In this document: positions 10,111-20,164 of the stretch, in pieces
Layout: each line of letters opens with the position of its first letter
Numbering within the stretch: the stretch's first letter is position 1
Source of the DNA: Pleurodeles waltl
Taxonomy: Eukaryota; Chordata; Amphibia; Caudata; Salamandridae
Assembly (NCBI RefSeq): GCF_031143425.1
Contig: NC_090446.1
Location: forward strand, 1,027,917,066 to 1,027,981,065
Length of the DNA stretch: 64,000 nucleotides
Reading direction: 5' to 3'
Program-made: the position numbers and the translations under genes
Notes under the pieces: model-generated
Told to the model about the DNA's origin: nothing
Database searches by the model: none
The model's input: only the letters and a program-made list of their open reading frames with translations

Positions 10111-11460
10111 GTGGGGTCCGGGGGCGCGAGCCCAGGTAGCTCTAACAATGCGGGGACCAGTCGCTCGGGGGCCTGCTGGGACTATAATAAGGGACTCTGT
10201 ACCAGGGAGTATTATAAGTTTCAGCACGAATGTTCCAAGTGTGCGGGCCGACATCCAGTCACATCATGTGGCGGGCAGCAGAATACAGCTGGCGCGGGGG
10301 AGCCCAGAGTGGGGGTCCGGGTACTAGCTATGGCGGAAGAGAGGGGCAGCGCCAGCGGCAAGGAGTTGCAGGTAAGGGCTCTTACGCCGGTTAAGGTGGA
10401 CCGCCTAGAATTTTATTTGCCGGGTTATGACAGGCCGGAGGAAGCGGAGTTGTTGGTGCGGGGCTTTCGCGACGGTTTTCGGTTGGGTTATCAGGGCCCG
10501 CAAGTGCGACGGTGGGCGGAAAATTTGCGGTCCGTTCGTGGTAATGAGGAATTGGTCCAAGAGAAATTGCGGAAGGAGGTGCGTGAGGGTCGCATGGCAG
10601 GTCCTTTTTCGGTTTGGCCCCTGCGAAACCTCATCGTGTTGCCCATTGGCATTGTTCCTAAAAAAGAGAAGGGGCAGTTCCGGTTAATTCATCACTTATC
10701 TTGGCCAGAGGGAGCGTCAGTCAACGATTTCACTCCAGAGGACTTCACCAAGGTGTCTTATGCATCGGTGGATGTGGCGGTCGATATGGTGGAGCAGTTG
10801 GGCCCTGGGGCCTTGATGGCAAAAACCGACATTAAGTCGGCACTTCAGCTCCTTCCGGTCCAACTGGACAATTTTGAGCTGTTGGGCATCCAGTTTCAAG
10901 GGAGCTGGTACGTGGACAAGGCATTGCCTATGGGGTGCTCCAGCTCGTGTGTGCTGTTTGAGCGATTTAGTACGGCTCTGCAGTGGATTTACGGGAGAAT
11001 TACGGGTCACCAATGGGTAACACACTATTTGGATGACTTTTTCTTCGCGGCACCGGCGGACAGCCCGCGTTGTGCGGCGGTGCTGAGCTGGTTTGTTGAA
11101 ATCATGGGAGACCTGGGTGTGCCCCTGGCTCCTGAGAAGACAGTGGAGCCAGATACGGCGCTGTCCTTTTTGGGGATCGAGCTGGATACGGTGGCAGGTA
11201 TGGCCAGGTTGCCGGCCGATAAAAAAGCAGACATGGTCAATCGGATTTCCGGAATGTTGGACAGGCGCAAGGTCCCGGTGCGGGATGTACAAGTGCTGTT
11301 GGGTCACTTGAATTTTGCGTGTAGAGTGGTGCGAGCGGGAAGGACATTCTGCAGACGACTTTCATTGGCGTTGTTGGGGCACGCGCTCCCACACCATCAT
11401 GTGCGGTTGAAGGTGGGGGTGTGTGAGGATTTGCGCATGTGGGTCAGGTTTTTGGAATAA
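10111..11460 (+). CDS. Zinc-knuckle and reverse transcriptase ORF of the YR element
   Basis: An uninterrupted 449-codon frame. Near the N terminus is a Cys/His cluster, CWDYNKGLC ... FQHECSKCAGRHPVTSC (residues about 22-53), resembling the CCCH/knuckle domain at the gag-RT junction of DIRS-like elements. The RT follows from about residue 120: MAKTDIKSALQLLPVQ (palm Asp), KALPMGCSSSCVLFERFSTA and active site THYLDDFFFAAP (about residue 306), then LSFLGIELDT and the connection VQVLLGHLNFACRVV. The ATG used is only the first in frame; the frame is open further up and the native start was probably lost with the 5' truncation. All main RT motifs are intact, the best-preserved coding region in the window. 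It copies the element's RNA into DNA. The stop at 11,460 separates it from RNase H. Confidence 0.85.
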   Translation: MGSGGASPGSSNNAGTSRSGACWDYNKGLCTREYYKFQHECSKCAGRHPVTSCGGQQNTAGAGEPRVGVRVLAMAEERGSASGKELQVRALTPVKVDRLEFYLPGYDRPEEAELLVRGFRDGFRLGYQGPQVRRWAENLRSVRGNEELVQEKLRKEVREGRMAGPFSVWPLRNLIVLPIGIVPKKEKGQFRLIHHLSWPEGASVNDFTPEDFTKVSYASVDVAVDMVEQLGPGALMAKTDIKSALQLLPVQLDNFELLGIQFQGSWYVDKALPMGCSSSCVLFERFSTALQWIYGRITGHQWVTHYLDDFFFAAPADSPRCAAVLSWFVEIMGDLGVPLAPEKTVEPDTALSFLGIELDTVAGMARLPADKKADMVNRISGMLDRRKVPVRDVQVLLGHLNFACRVVRAGRTFCRRLSLALLGHALPHHHVRLKVGVCEDLRMWVRFLE

Positions 11461-11981
11461 TTTAATGGCATTCCCCTGAAGGTGTGGCTTGATTGTGAAT
11501 GGGATGTGCAGTTTTTTTTCTGATGCAGCAGGGTCATCGGGGTTTGGTTTGTACTGGGGGGGGGGGGCGTTGGTGCAGAGAAGAATGGCCGGGTGAATGG
11601 AAGCATGGGGGTCGCAGCATTGCGTTTTTGGAGCTTTTTCAGCTGATAGTAGCGGTTTGTTTGTGGGGCACGGAGCTTCGGCACTCGCGGGTGCTTTTTT
11701 GGGTAGACAACTTGGCGGTGGTGCAGATGGTTAATCGTCAGTCTGCGCGCGAGGCCGGGGTATTACAGCTAATGCGCGTATTTGTCCTTCAATGCTTGCG
11801 GAATGACATACATTTTAGAGCGAGACACGTTCCGGGTGTGAATAATGACATCGCTGATGCTTTGTCTCGTTCTCAGTGGGAGCCGTTCCATGGATTAACC
11901 ACAGGCGTGGTGTTGAGAAGAATTTGCATGCCGGAGGCGCTGTGGAGAGTAGGCAATTCCGGATGCTTTGACTGGTTATGA
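11461..11981 (+). pseudogene. RNase H segment of the YR element
   Basis: After the stop at 11,460 and a frameshift near a G-run (11,555-11,568), the frame reads IAFLELFQLIVAVCLWG, the aspartate motif VLFWVDNLAVVQMVN and RHVPGVNNDIADALSRSQW, the usual end of DIRS-type RNase H. E in LELF, D in VDN and D in IADALSR are candidate catalytic residues. The domain should be continuous with RT; the stop and the frameshift show decay. It ends against the recombinase start at about 11,978. Confidence 0.75.
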
Positions 11982-12801
11982 ACTCTTTGACTCCGTCTAC
12001 ACAGCGGGCATATGCGAAAGCATGGGAAGAGTTCCTGGGATCCGGGGCTTGGCGACGGGTGAGGCAGGAGGAGGTCGCGGAGGATGTGGTACAGTTTATT
12101 ATGGATTTGATTGGGAGTCCAGAGTCACGATTTCGGGTAAGTTGTCGGCATTGGGGTTTATGGGGAAGCTCTTTGGGGTTACCCTCCCTCGGCAGGGGAA
12201 TTGGGTATTAGGATCCTCCAGGGCTGGGAAAAATCATTGTGGGTGACGGGCCGTGTACGTCAGCCAATATCCGTGGCAATTCTAAAGAGTTTGCTACCGG
12301 CTCTGGGAGATATTTGCTATAATGGGCATGAGACCCTACTTTTCAGAACATTGATGTTGTGGCTGTTTTTCGGGGCCTTTCGTGTGTCGGAGTTGCTGGG
12401 CTTGCCGGGGCGGTTGGGTATTCAATGGAGAGATGTTCAACCGGTGGTAGAGGGGTTGGCGCTGCGCGTTCGGCGATCAAAAACAGATCAAAAAGGTGTG
12501 GGGATCACGGTATTCCTTAGGCGTTATCCGGTTAGGTTCATTTGCTCTGTGTTTTGGGGGGACCAATTGCGGGCAGGGTCTACGTCTTCAGCTGGACAGG
12601 TTTTTTGTCACGAATAGCAGTTTTGCGGGAAAGGGTTGGCTGGTCTTGGGTTAGATGGTGCGAGTTTTGGGACGCACTCTTTCCGGATCGGGGTGGCTAC
12701 AGAAGCGGGGAACAAGGGCTGGGGTAAAGAGGAACTGATGGCCCTGGGGAGGTGGAGATCTGATTGCTTTAGATGATACGTGAGGGGAGATGATTTTTAA
12801 G
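11978..12801 (+). pseudogene. Tyrosine recombinase of the YR element, disrupted
   Basis: The N-terminal core-binding part starts MNSLTPSTQRAYAKAWEEFL. A frameshift near 12,200 leads into PISVAILKSLLPALGDICYN, LFFGAFRVSELLGL (catalytic Arg, about 12,376), LRVRRSKTDQKGVG (Lys region) and, after further frame changes, GTHSFRIGVATEAG (His-x-x-Arg, about 12,670-12,695), ALGRWRSDCFR and a Tyr two codons later, preceded by an in-frame TGA. All catalytic positions (R, K, H-x-x-R, H/W, Y) can be seen, scattered over two or three frames. The enzyme would insert a circular cDNA without a target duplication. The copy is inactive. Confidence 0.8.
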
Positions 12802-12803
12802 GA

Positions 12804-13457
12804 GTGTGGGATGCGGATATGTGCATTCGTGTGGCCTCATGTCTTTTTTCTTTTTCAGGTGTGGTGCTGGGGCCAGAAGCGGACTACCTGGCAATCTGGG
12901 TGATTGGTCATTCGTTTGTAAAATGGGCTCAGCGACAGGCTCGACGGACTGCTCTAGGGGATAACCTGGGTTTTGATTCAGCGTGCTACCGGGTTACGTG
13001 GATCGGGAAAGGGGGAATGAAGTGGAATGAGCTTTTGCCTCGCCTACAGAACACAATGGGGAGGGGACATTGCCCAGATTTACTCTGCATTCATCTTGGG
13101 GAGAATGATTTGGTAAGAACCACAGGGTTAAACCTCTTGAAAGTAATGAAGAGGGATTTACAGATTTTGCTAGATCAGTGGAAGGGTTGCCACGTTATGT
13201 TCACGGCCTTTGTTCTGCGTCGGGTGTGTAGAGGAGCCAGGAAGCCGGGGGCCATAGAGAGGGCTAGGCGTAAGCTCAACAAGGAGATGAAAGGTTTTTG
13301 CGTAGGGCGCGGAGTATCCTTTTTGGAGCATGCGGATTTAAGGTTCGAGGATGCTGAGTTCTTCAGGGACGACGGGGTGCACTTGTCTTTCGTAGGGATG
13401 GAGCTATACCAATTGCAATTGAGGGAGCAGATGGAAGTGTTGCTAAGGGAGCCCTAA
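12804..13457 (+). CDS. SGNH/GDSL-like hydrolase of the YR element
   Basis: An open frame of 217 codons; the first 18 or so may be intron, because TCTTTTTTCTTTTTCAG at 12,842-12,858 is a strong splice acceptor directly before the conserved part. Conserved blocks: IWVIGHSFVKW (G35-H36-S37, nucleophile Ser), WIGKGGMKW (block II Gly), CIHLGENDLV (G99-E-N101-D, block III Asn) and RDDGVHLSFVGM (D190-x-x-H193). These are the SGNH catalytic positions, all present. Such hydrolases occur in Ngaro-like YR elements and some LINEs; their role in transposition and substrate (a lipid or glycan ester is a guess) are unknown. The domain is uninterrupted although the adjacent recombinase is broken. Confidence 0.8.
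   Translation: MWDADMCIRVASCLFSFSGVVLGPEADYLAIWVIGHSFVKWAQRQARRTALGDNLGFDSACYRVTWIGKGGMKWNELLPRLQNTMGRGHCPDLLCIHLGENDLVRTTGLNLLKVMKRDLQILLDQWKGCHVMFTAFVLRRVCRGARKPGAIERARRKLNKEMKGFCVGRGVSFLEHADLRFEDAEFFRDDGVHLSFVGMELYQLQLREQMEVLLREP
12842..12858 (+). promoter_or_regulatory. Candidate splice acceptor before the hydrolase
   Basis: A polypyrimidine run ending in CAG immediately precedes the hydrolase homology. A donor joining the recombinase frame in phase could not be assigned; GTGAGG right after the recombinase Tyr codon is a candidate but gives the wrong phase. Confidence 0.45.
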
Positions 13458-13866
13458 AGGGGGGGGGCAGAAAAAGTCAGGGCCTTTTTCTGGTGGTGGG
13501 GACAGCTGCAGGGCAGCTATTAAAAGCTTGGGGGGATGACAGAGTTGGCAGGGCAATTCAGGTATTAGGACAAGAAGGAGCATTAATTAGACAGGGACAG
13601 GCAGGAGACTGCTCATTAGCGGACAGGTTCAAAGAAGCGGGTAGGACGGGAGAAAGTAAAGGAGACAAGAGGAAGGAAAAGACAGGACGAGAGTAAGAGG
13701 GGGAGGGATCGGGGTAGAGGAGGGGGAGGGGCGGGGACAGGTGATTCGATGTCTAGTGAGGTTTTAGTTTTGTAAGGCAAAGGCCAGGCGGGGTAGGCTT
13801 AGGGGCACCTGTTCCAATAAAGCGGCCTTTTACACACAATGAACGAGTTGTGGTTTGGTCACTCTC
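13458..13866 (+). other. 3' region of the YR element with AATAAA
   Basis: A purine-rich tract (GGGGGGGGCAGAAAAAG ... GGAGGGGCGGGG) is followed by AATAAA at about 13,817. This should contain the 3' repeats of the element, but with the 5' end missing no direct repeat could be paired. The last base is approximate. Confidence 0.5.
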
Positions 13867-14000
13867 TCCCAATAAAATTCCGATCAAAAATCCGATCGGA
13901 TCAGATGACTTCTGAAACCAATAACAACGTGTACCAAGCATGTACTGGGCCAAGGCATGGGGGCAGAAGGCTGCTACGTTGGGTCAAATCCATTAATTAG
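13867..14000 (-). pseudogene. Possible upstream part of LINE-B beyond the YR element
   Basis: On the minus strand a frame reads HALAQYMLGTRCYWFQ and continues to the boundary with the YR element, where it could run on in frame into the LINE-B reading that resumes at 9,985. No motif is recognised. If real, the YR element is also nested in LINE-B. Confidence 0.3.
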
Positions 14001-14780
14001 TCAAAATCGGTCAAATTGAGCAGCACTGAGCAACAGTCTTCCCTTGGCGTTCTTTTTCCTGCATGTGGCATAGCATATGGCGTGTGGGCCAGCATGAGCA
14101 CAGAATTAGAGGTTAGAGGCTATGGTTAGAATGGAAGGTCGGTGATCTGTGACTTTAAGTTGCATGTAAATAATCTGTCTGACTCCAAAGTGGCAAAAGA
14201 TTTGCAAAATCTGGAATTCTTTGGTCTGGCGTAACTGTTGTCTAGCTATAGGTTTATGACAGACTGAACTTCAGAGTCACTCTATTAATTTTGAATATTC
14301 AGTATTTCCAAAAGTACAGCTATTCCAAAGTGTAGACGTGCATGTCCCCCCGACTGAAAATAGGGGGTAAGCTAAATTTACAAGTATAAAAGTACTACTA
14401 GTACTTTTTCACATGTAGGCAGAGATCTCCACCATGTGGTGGAGATCACCCTTTGTTAAAGTATGTGGAAAAGTGCTACAGTTTATTAATGATTTAAAAA
14501 ATATTACAAATATTTTAATGGCAAATTAAATGTGAATGAATTTAAAATGGTTATTAACCTAGAAATAACAGAGTCAAATTTCACAGCAAATGAACTAATC
14601 TAATTAAATGCTTCCATATATTTAAATAATTAAAATGTATTATTTTTCTTAAAATTATTTTAAACAAATTAAAAAGATACCACCATGACCAGGATTTTAT
14701 TGATATATCATATATAAATGGTTTGATAAATCGTGCACTTGTGCCCATGCTGAACTTATACAGGCCCTAAAGACTACTCC
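14000..14780. other. AT-rich stretch, no gene recognised
   Basis: No convincing coding frame or repeat termini. One small palindrome, GATCTCCACCA-TG-TGGTGGAGATC, lies at about 14,425-14,448. Confidence 0.5.
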
Positions 14781-14869
14781 TAGGAATCAGTCTGAAGTCA
14801 AGAAGTGTAGAACACAGCCTAAAGAGTGTTTTGCTTCACTACTGACCAAGATGAAGCACTCATACACTG

Positions 14870-15038
14870 ACAAAAATCTCTGGAATGTGTTTCTTAGTCT
14901 AAAGAAGACATTTATTAAATCGCTCTGCAAGGTTCGTAGAGGAGATTAGCATACTGAAAGCACACATTAAAAAATTGTCACAGCTATGAAATAAAAACAT
15001 GTACAAATGATTTTCTACTGCAATATGCACAGCAAATG

Positions 15039-15069
<31 letters not shown>

Positions 15070-15735
15070 CACAATGCAAAACAGATAACAAGAAATACAA
15101 AAATGCATCAACATGAGGCACAGGAAAATCTGCGTCATCTCCCTCTCTCCCTCCTTATCAGCATCAGACCACCAGATCCCTGAATCGATCGTGGAGAGGG
15201 AGATCAATTATCCTCACAGGAAGGATAACACACCTCAGCGTCCTGAGCATATCCGAGATCTGAGTCACTCCCCGGTCCATCCTGGTCTCGGCCTCTTATA
15301 TATTTTAAACAAACAAGAGAGGAGAATTTTAGAAACCTCCTCCCACTACATGTGTTTATTATTCAAAAAATGCTGGCTACTTCAGGTCAGTTTTGAAAAG
15401 AACATGTCAGGAATTGGCCAAGATCCCAAGGTGCCCTCGCTCAAAACAAAACTGTTCCCTGCCGCCCTAGTACATTCTTATCAGCTTAGGCCCTTGGTGA
15501 GAAAGAACATGCAGAATAAAAACATGAGCACATTGTATAATGTGAGAATGGAAAAATAATTGCAGCTTTTAACGTGGCGGTGGCTAATGCTAAAATAAAG
15601 TCAATAGGCAAAATGAATCTGGTAGTCACTAATGTGAAGAAGTGCTGCCAGGCTAAGTGCAGCGTGGAGTCAGTGGCCAAAACACAAATATCATTACAAA
15701 GAGGCAACTGCACTGAGGAAAAAGATAATTAAAAA
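14870..15735 (-). repeat. Possible degraded LTR of unknown family
   Basis: The segment from about 14,870 (AAGACATTTATTAAATCG) through a (TA)n run to about 15,735 has the feel of an LTR on the minus strand: AATAAA-like signals, no coding, and an abrupt change into LINE-C at its right edge. No matching partner LTR, TG...CA ends or target duplication were identified. A 148-codon plus-strand frame at 15,113-15,559 has no recognisable domain. Confidence 0.25.
15038..15066. repeat. (TA)n microsatellite
   Basis: About 14 TA units. Confidence 0.9.
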
Positions 15736-15739
15736 AGGG

Positions 15740-18150
15740 GGCATTGGAGAAACTAATAGATGCCTCAGTTGCAAATGATGGAGCACAGTTCTGGGAAAGA
15801 GTTAATACTCAATTTTTTGCTCCAAATTCAAACAAGGCAATTGAGGTTCTTATCCCGGAACACAGATGGATAGCTCACTTCACAAAGATGTACTCTAGCT
15901 TTCGGGATGATTGTGTGGAATGTATAACAGAGGAATCTGATACCCCTAATAGTGACGAAGTGGTTAAACATTTGAGTGATGTGATATTGGCAATTAACAG
16001 TTCACTCTCAAATAAGGCTCCAGGGCCAGACCGTGTCCCTGCTGATCTCTTTAAGAACAATGTAGATCTGTGGGCATCGATACTGGTTAATACTTTTAGC
16101 GCTGCTGTAATTACCACTTCTCCCCCAACTTGGTCTAAAGCTACTATTGTCACAATTTTTTAATAAGGCAATAGGAAATACCCTGCATGTTACCGTCATA
16201 TCTCATTGATTAACGCTATAGCAAAAGTCTTTGGCAGAATTCTTTTAGAGAGGATTGAATTGTGGGCATATGACAATAATATTTTATCCCAGGCACAGTA
16301 TGGTTTTCGCAGAGCGGTGGGGATGGTTGACCAATGTCTGAATCTCTATTTGTTAAGAGAAAAATATGTAGAGGCCAGTCAAGGATGTTTATACCTGCCG
16401 TTTATAGATCTAACTGCAGCTTTTGATAATGCCGCTAGGGGTAAACTATGGGCAATGCTGTTTAAACAAGAGCAAATCCTAAAATCGTGCACTTGTTGGC
16501 GCAACTCCAGAGTGACGTGGAAGCAAAGGTCAGATATGGGTTGAAGGGGGAATGTTCTCGCTTTTTTAAAGTTAGGGAGGGGTGTGTTCTGGCCCCATTT
16601 CTTTTTACCTTTTACGTTAATGGTTCAGAAGAAGCCTTAGCAGAGGTTAAGGTGGACCCCCGATTGGTAGTAGACCTCAATCTGTATTAATGTACGTGGA
16701 TAACTGTGTTCCAATGGTGAGAACAGGTAGGGGGCTACAAAAGCTGCTAAATAAATTTGTGGAGTTTATGACACCGTTGGGTCTACCCACTAATAGAGCA
16801 AAATCATACACTATGGTGTGCAGACGTTCAAGAAGTAGCGTTCCCCAGTTTTACATCAGAGATACCCATTTAAATTGTGTAAACACATTTATCTATCTGG
16901 GAGTCCCCTTTGACAGTGAGTGAAAATGAAACCACCTTAAAGAAATTAAAGCTGAGCAGTATAACCAGACAGTGGCAGCGCTGCACAAATGTATCACCAA
17001 ACTGGGCTGAGCGCCACTCAAAGCAATTATTACAATTTATGAAGCAAGGCCCACAGCGATTGCTACTTAAGGTGCAGGTGTCTGGGGATATATGGGTGCA
17101 TAAACTTTGCAAATAAGGGAAAACAAGTTTCTGAGGAGTCTGCTCTCACTTTCCAGTAGTGTACCTGCTATTATTCTGCATGAGGAACTGGGAATTCCTT
17201 TTATAGAGGATCTGATTAAGATGGCCCCACTATCTTTGTGGTTGTCCTAATGGAGGAGACCGGAAGCAACCCTTACTAAGTCATTAATTTTGGACTGTAT
17301 GGATCTGGAAGAGATGCAGGGGAGCACATGGTAATGCATAATAAGAAAATGCTAGGTGATATCAAGAGATTAGATCTATATGCTAAGCCTAGGTCTATAA
17401 CTAAGCAGGCTGACGTAATGATTGAAAATGAGTTGCATGTAAACATCGCTGAGGACAGGTAGAGGAGTAATTTGGGGAAAGGTATGGTGGCAGCATTTCT
17501 CCCTTTATGTACTACACCCAAAATCGAGCCTTATTTTATTGTATGTTCCACGATATTATAGATTTTACTTGATGAGGTTCCAGTTGGGTATGGCTTACTT
17601 TTTGGTTGTTTACCCCTCGAAGGATACCTTTAGGGATTTAACATCTTGCCCATGTGACTCTCAATCAGCGCAAACGCAATTGCAAATGTTTCTATTTTGT
17701 GGACCATACAATGTTCAGAAAAGGGCCTTCATAATCCCGTTACTTAGATCACTAAACATCAGGACATGTAAGGAAGCAGTTCAATATTTACAGTTATTAC
17801 AAACTGATGTGGTTTGTGGTGCTATTTATCATTTTATTTTGTCGTCTATAAAAGAGAGACAGAAGGTGGGGAGATGATTTATAAAGGCATTGAACTGTAG
17901 GCTAGTCGATGTCACACTTTTTAGGCTTATATTAGCAAATTTAATATAAATTTTAATGGTGACCGTTAGGATGGAATATTATATCTATTTTTTCAATACA
18001 TGTTTTTTAACTCTGCAATTTTATTGATGAGTTTAATTTGATTTTAAACTGATTAATGAAGTTATGTACGTAATGTAATGTTTTTATGCAAACTCTTTTA
18101 TAGATTATTATTGAAATCCCAATAAAGATTTCTTTTGTTGTTCTTGTAAT
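15740..18150 (+). pseudogene. LINE-C: reverse transcriptase and C-terminal region, 5'-truncated
   Basis: A plus-strand LINE starting in the region just before RT (FWERVNTQFFAPNSNK), then the RT N-terminal motif LSNKAPGPDRVPADLFKN, a stop at about 16,161, INAIAKVFGRILLERIE, QAQYGFRRAVGMVDQ, the palm motif IDLTAAFDNAARGKLW (about 16,400), KVREGCVLAPFLFTFYVNG and a YVDN box in place of YADD (about 16,690). Further on come FIYLGVPFDSE, RFQLGMAYFL and a Cys/His knuckle SCPCDSQSAQ ... MFLFC (about 17,648-17,700). The 3' end has AATAAAG at about 18,120. No endonuclease is present, so the copy is 5'-truncated. It resembles CR1/I-like LINEs and may be related to LINE-B. Several frameshifts make it inactive. 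Confidence 0.75.
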
Positions 18151-18159
18151 CATATATTT

Positions 18160-18915
18160 TAAAATTAAAAATATTTAATTTTGTATTTATTGTACCTTTG
18201 AATACTAGAACAATTTTAAGCATATATTTAGGTTAAAAGTCAATATAAATTAATTCATTTAACATTGTTTCATATAGAGTGTTGTTTTAGGGTACTGCCT
18301 TCATTATTTTCTATGGGAGTGTGTTGCAGTACCTGTAAGTGCCCCGTGTGCTTTTAGATTTACTCCAAGGTTGTGCTGGAGTTCATGTTTTGTGACCTTC
18401 TGGGCTGTAATCCCTTTAACAGAGTAGTTAACAGAAATGGGCTTACTTTTTTGTTGGTGGGATTTTGTTCTGACATTTCTCTCCCTAAACTCCTCCTTAC
18501 CCCTTCTGAAATCCTCCTTAAGCCCCCTAAAACTCTCTCCCACCGCCCATTTTATAATAGATATTGCCCATTTTTACACCACTCATCGGGTCCCTCCCAC
18601 ACGCTCTACTAAGCATAAACGTACATGTGTGGAGATATCTTTGTAGAAAAGATTGGAGAGGTGAAGGTGAAGATTTCCACCACTAGGTTTGTGAATAGCC
18701 ATTTTGAAGTAAGTACTAATACTCTATTACTATTTTGCACCCTACAAAAAGAAGTTTGTCATTCGGGCCCTAACTTTCCATAGCCAGAACCACCATGAAG
18801 AAAATCGTGATGCAGGGCAGTATCAAATAAAGACCCATTCCAAACTATAGATAATAAATCTGCTGCATGGCCTTGCTAATGTTTTTGTATTCAGGAAGCA
18901 TCTCCTGCATTGAAA
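18160..18915. other. No gene recognised
   Basis: AT-rich, with short open frames that lack domain motifs. No repeat termini identified. Confidence 0.5.
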
Positions 18916-18920
18916 TGTTG

Positions 18921-19457
18921 GGGCATATTTAAGAAAAATGTTACTGCACCTTGCGCAGCACCGCTTTTCTTGCACCCCTTAATGCCCCCCTAACGCCACC
19001 ATGTGTTCGCCATATTTAATATACAGCGCAGCATGGCCGTAATTAGGGAACTACCGTCAGAATTTTTGCCGCTAGTTTGGAGCTTTGCAGGATTAGCGTA
19101 AAAAATGTTGACGTTAATCCTGCAAAGCACCCAGAGGCCCATTATAACCGTTGGGAGCCTCCTTTTAACGCCTGCTAAGAGCAGGCGTTAAAAGTGCTGA
19201 AAAAAATGACGCAAAGAACTCTCCTAGATTTCTTTGTGCCATTTTTTCGGCCCCACTAACGGGAGAATGCCCCCTTTGCATACATTATGCCTGTCGCAGG
19301 CATAATGTAGTGCAAAGGGTTACATAGCGGTGCAATGCATGCATTGCGCCACTTTGTAAATATTGCGCAGAGTTTTAGGACATCTAACGCCCATTAGCTT
19401 AAAAAATATGATGCTAATGTGTTGGTAGAATGGCGCTAGCCCTCTTAAATCTGGGTC
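18921..19457. mobile_element. Hairpin-rich MITE, GGGCATATTTAAG termini
   Basis: The element starts GGGCATATTTAAGA and ends near TCTTAAATCTGGGTC, an imperfect inverted terminus. Its interior is a run of complementary segments: GCTAGTTTGGAGCTTTGCAGGATTAGCG with TTAATCCTGCAAAGC; TAACGCCTGCTAAG with AGCAGGCGTTA; and GCATACATTATGCCTG with CAGGCATAATGTA. This organisation and these termini are typical of a very abundant salamander MITE family as I recall it (unverified). A TTG/TTTG flank is present on both sides but the duplication is not certain. Confidence 0.65.
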
Positions 19458-19459
19458 TT

Positions 19460-20160
19460 TGTTTCTTGAGAACGAAGCCCTTTGTTGAGTCAGCAAAACA
19501 AACATGATGCCCTTGGTGGAACCACAACATGTGTAGTTTTGCTGAAGCACAGAAACTCATTCATGCCTTCCTACAGCAGATCTCAAAATTTGATGGGTGG
19601 TGCCTCATGAGGAAAGCTGACGCCATGGTCTTCGCAAACCTGGTCATCTGTCTGGCTCCCAACCAGGGTCTAAATGACCCTGTTAATTCCTTATAAAGCA
19701 CAATTAAAGTTCTGGCTGCTGCCATGGAACCTTTACTTGACAACATATAATGAACACTCATATCTCCGCGCAATAGCTGCTCTCCATGGCGAGATCTTCC
19801 ATATATACCAAGTGCTTATCTAACACTGTCCACTTTTCACAAAAATATGAAACATACCTACGTAAGAGGTGTTCAGAACTCGCTGCCAAGGTAGTTTTGG
19901 GAAAATATTGAAATGCAGTGAAATGCTAAGATGCATTTATCTTGAAATGCTTAATAGGACAATAAGTAGTTTTCTTCATGTACTCTTGGCACCATGTGTT
20001 TGTTCCTGGGCTTTCATGAAATGAATCAGTGCATTGTGGGCATTGTTGCCTTTATTTGCTTAATTAACAAATGTCGTAGAAAACATTGATTAAGAGTAAA
20101 ACAGTTTAAGCTCAGGACTGTATATATAATGCTTGATGGAGAAAGGCATTCTGGTAAACC
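19460..20160. other. No gene recognised
   Basis: Between the MITE and the Ty3/gypsy 3' LTR. Short frames on both strands without known motifs. Confidence 0.5.
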
Positions 20161-20164
20161 TCTG

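Larger units (their letters stand above)
9987..13866 (+). mobile_element. Tyrosine-recombinase retroelement (DIRS/Ngaro type), 5'-truncated
   Basis: About 3.9 kb in plus orientation encodes, in order, a Cys/His zinc-knuckle segment fused to reverse transcriptase, RNase H, a tyrosine recombinase and an SGNH hydrolase, then a purine-rich 3' region with AATAAA. A recombinase in place of a DDE integrase defines YR retroelements; a C-terminal hydrolase is known from Ngaro-like members. The left end falls inside the gag-like part, so the 5' terminal repeat and most of gag are absent and split direct repeats cannot be checked. The boundaries are inferred from loss of element coding (left) and resumption of AT-rich sequence (right), and are good to about 10-20 bases. 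Confidence 0.8.

Noticed and set aside
10717..11307. 196-codon minus-strand frame
   Set aside because: Antisense shadow of the intact reverse transcriptase frame.
15113..15559. 148-codon plus-strand frame
   Set aside because: No recognisable domain; lies in a region that looks like a degraded LTR.
18304..18646. Overlapping frames of 69-79 codons on both strands
   Set aside because: No motif, both strands open, no neighbouring element; treated as chance.
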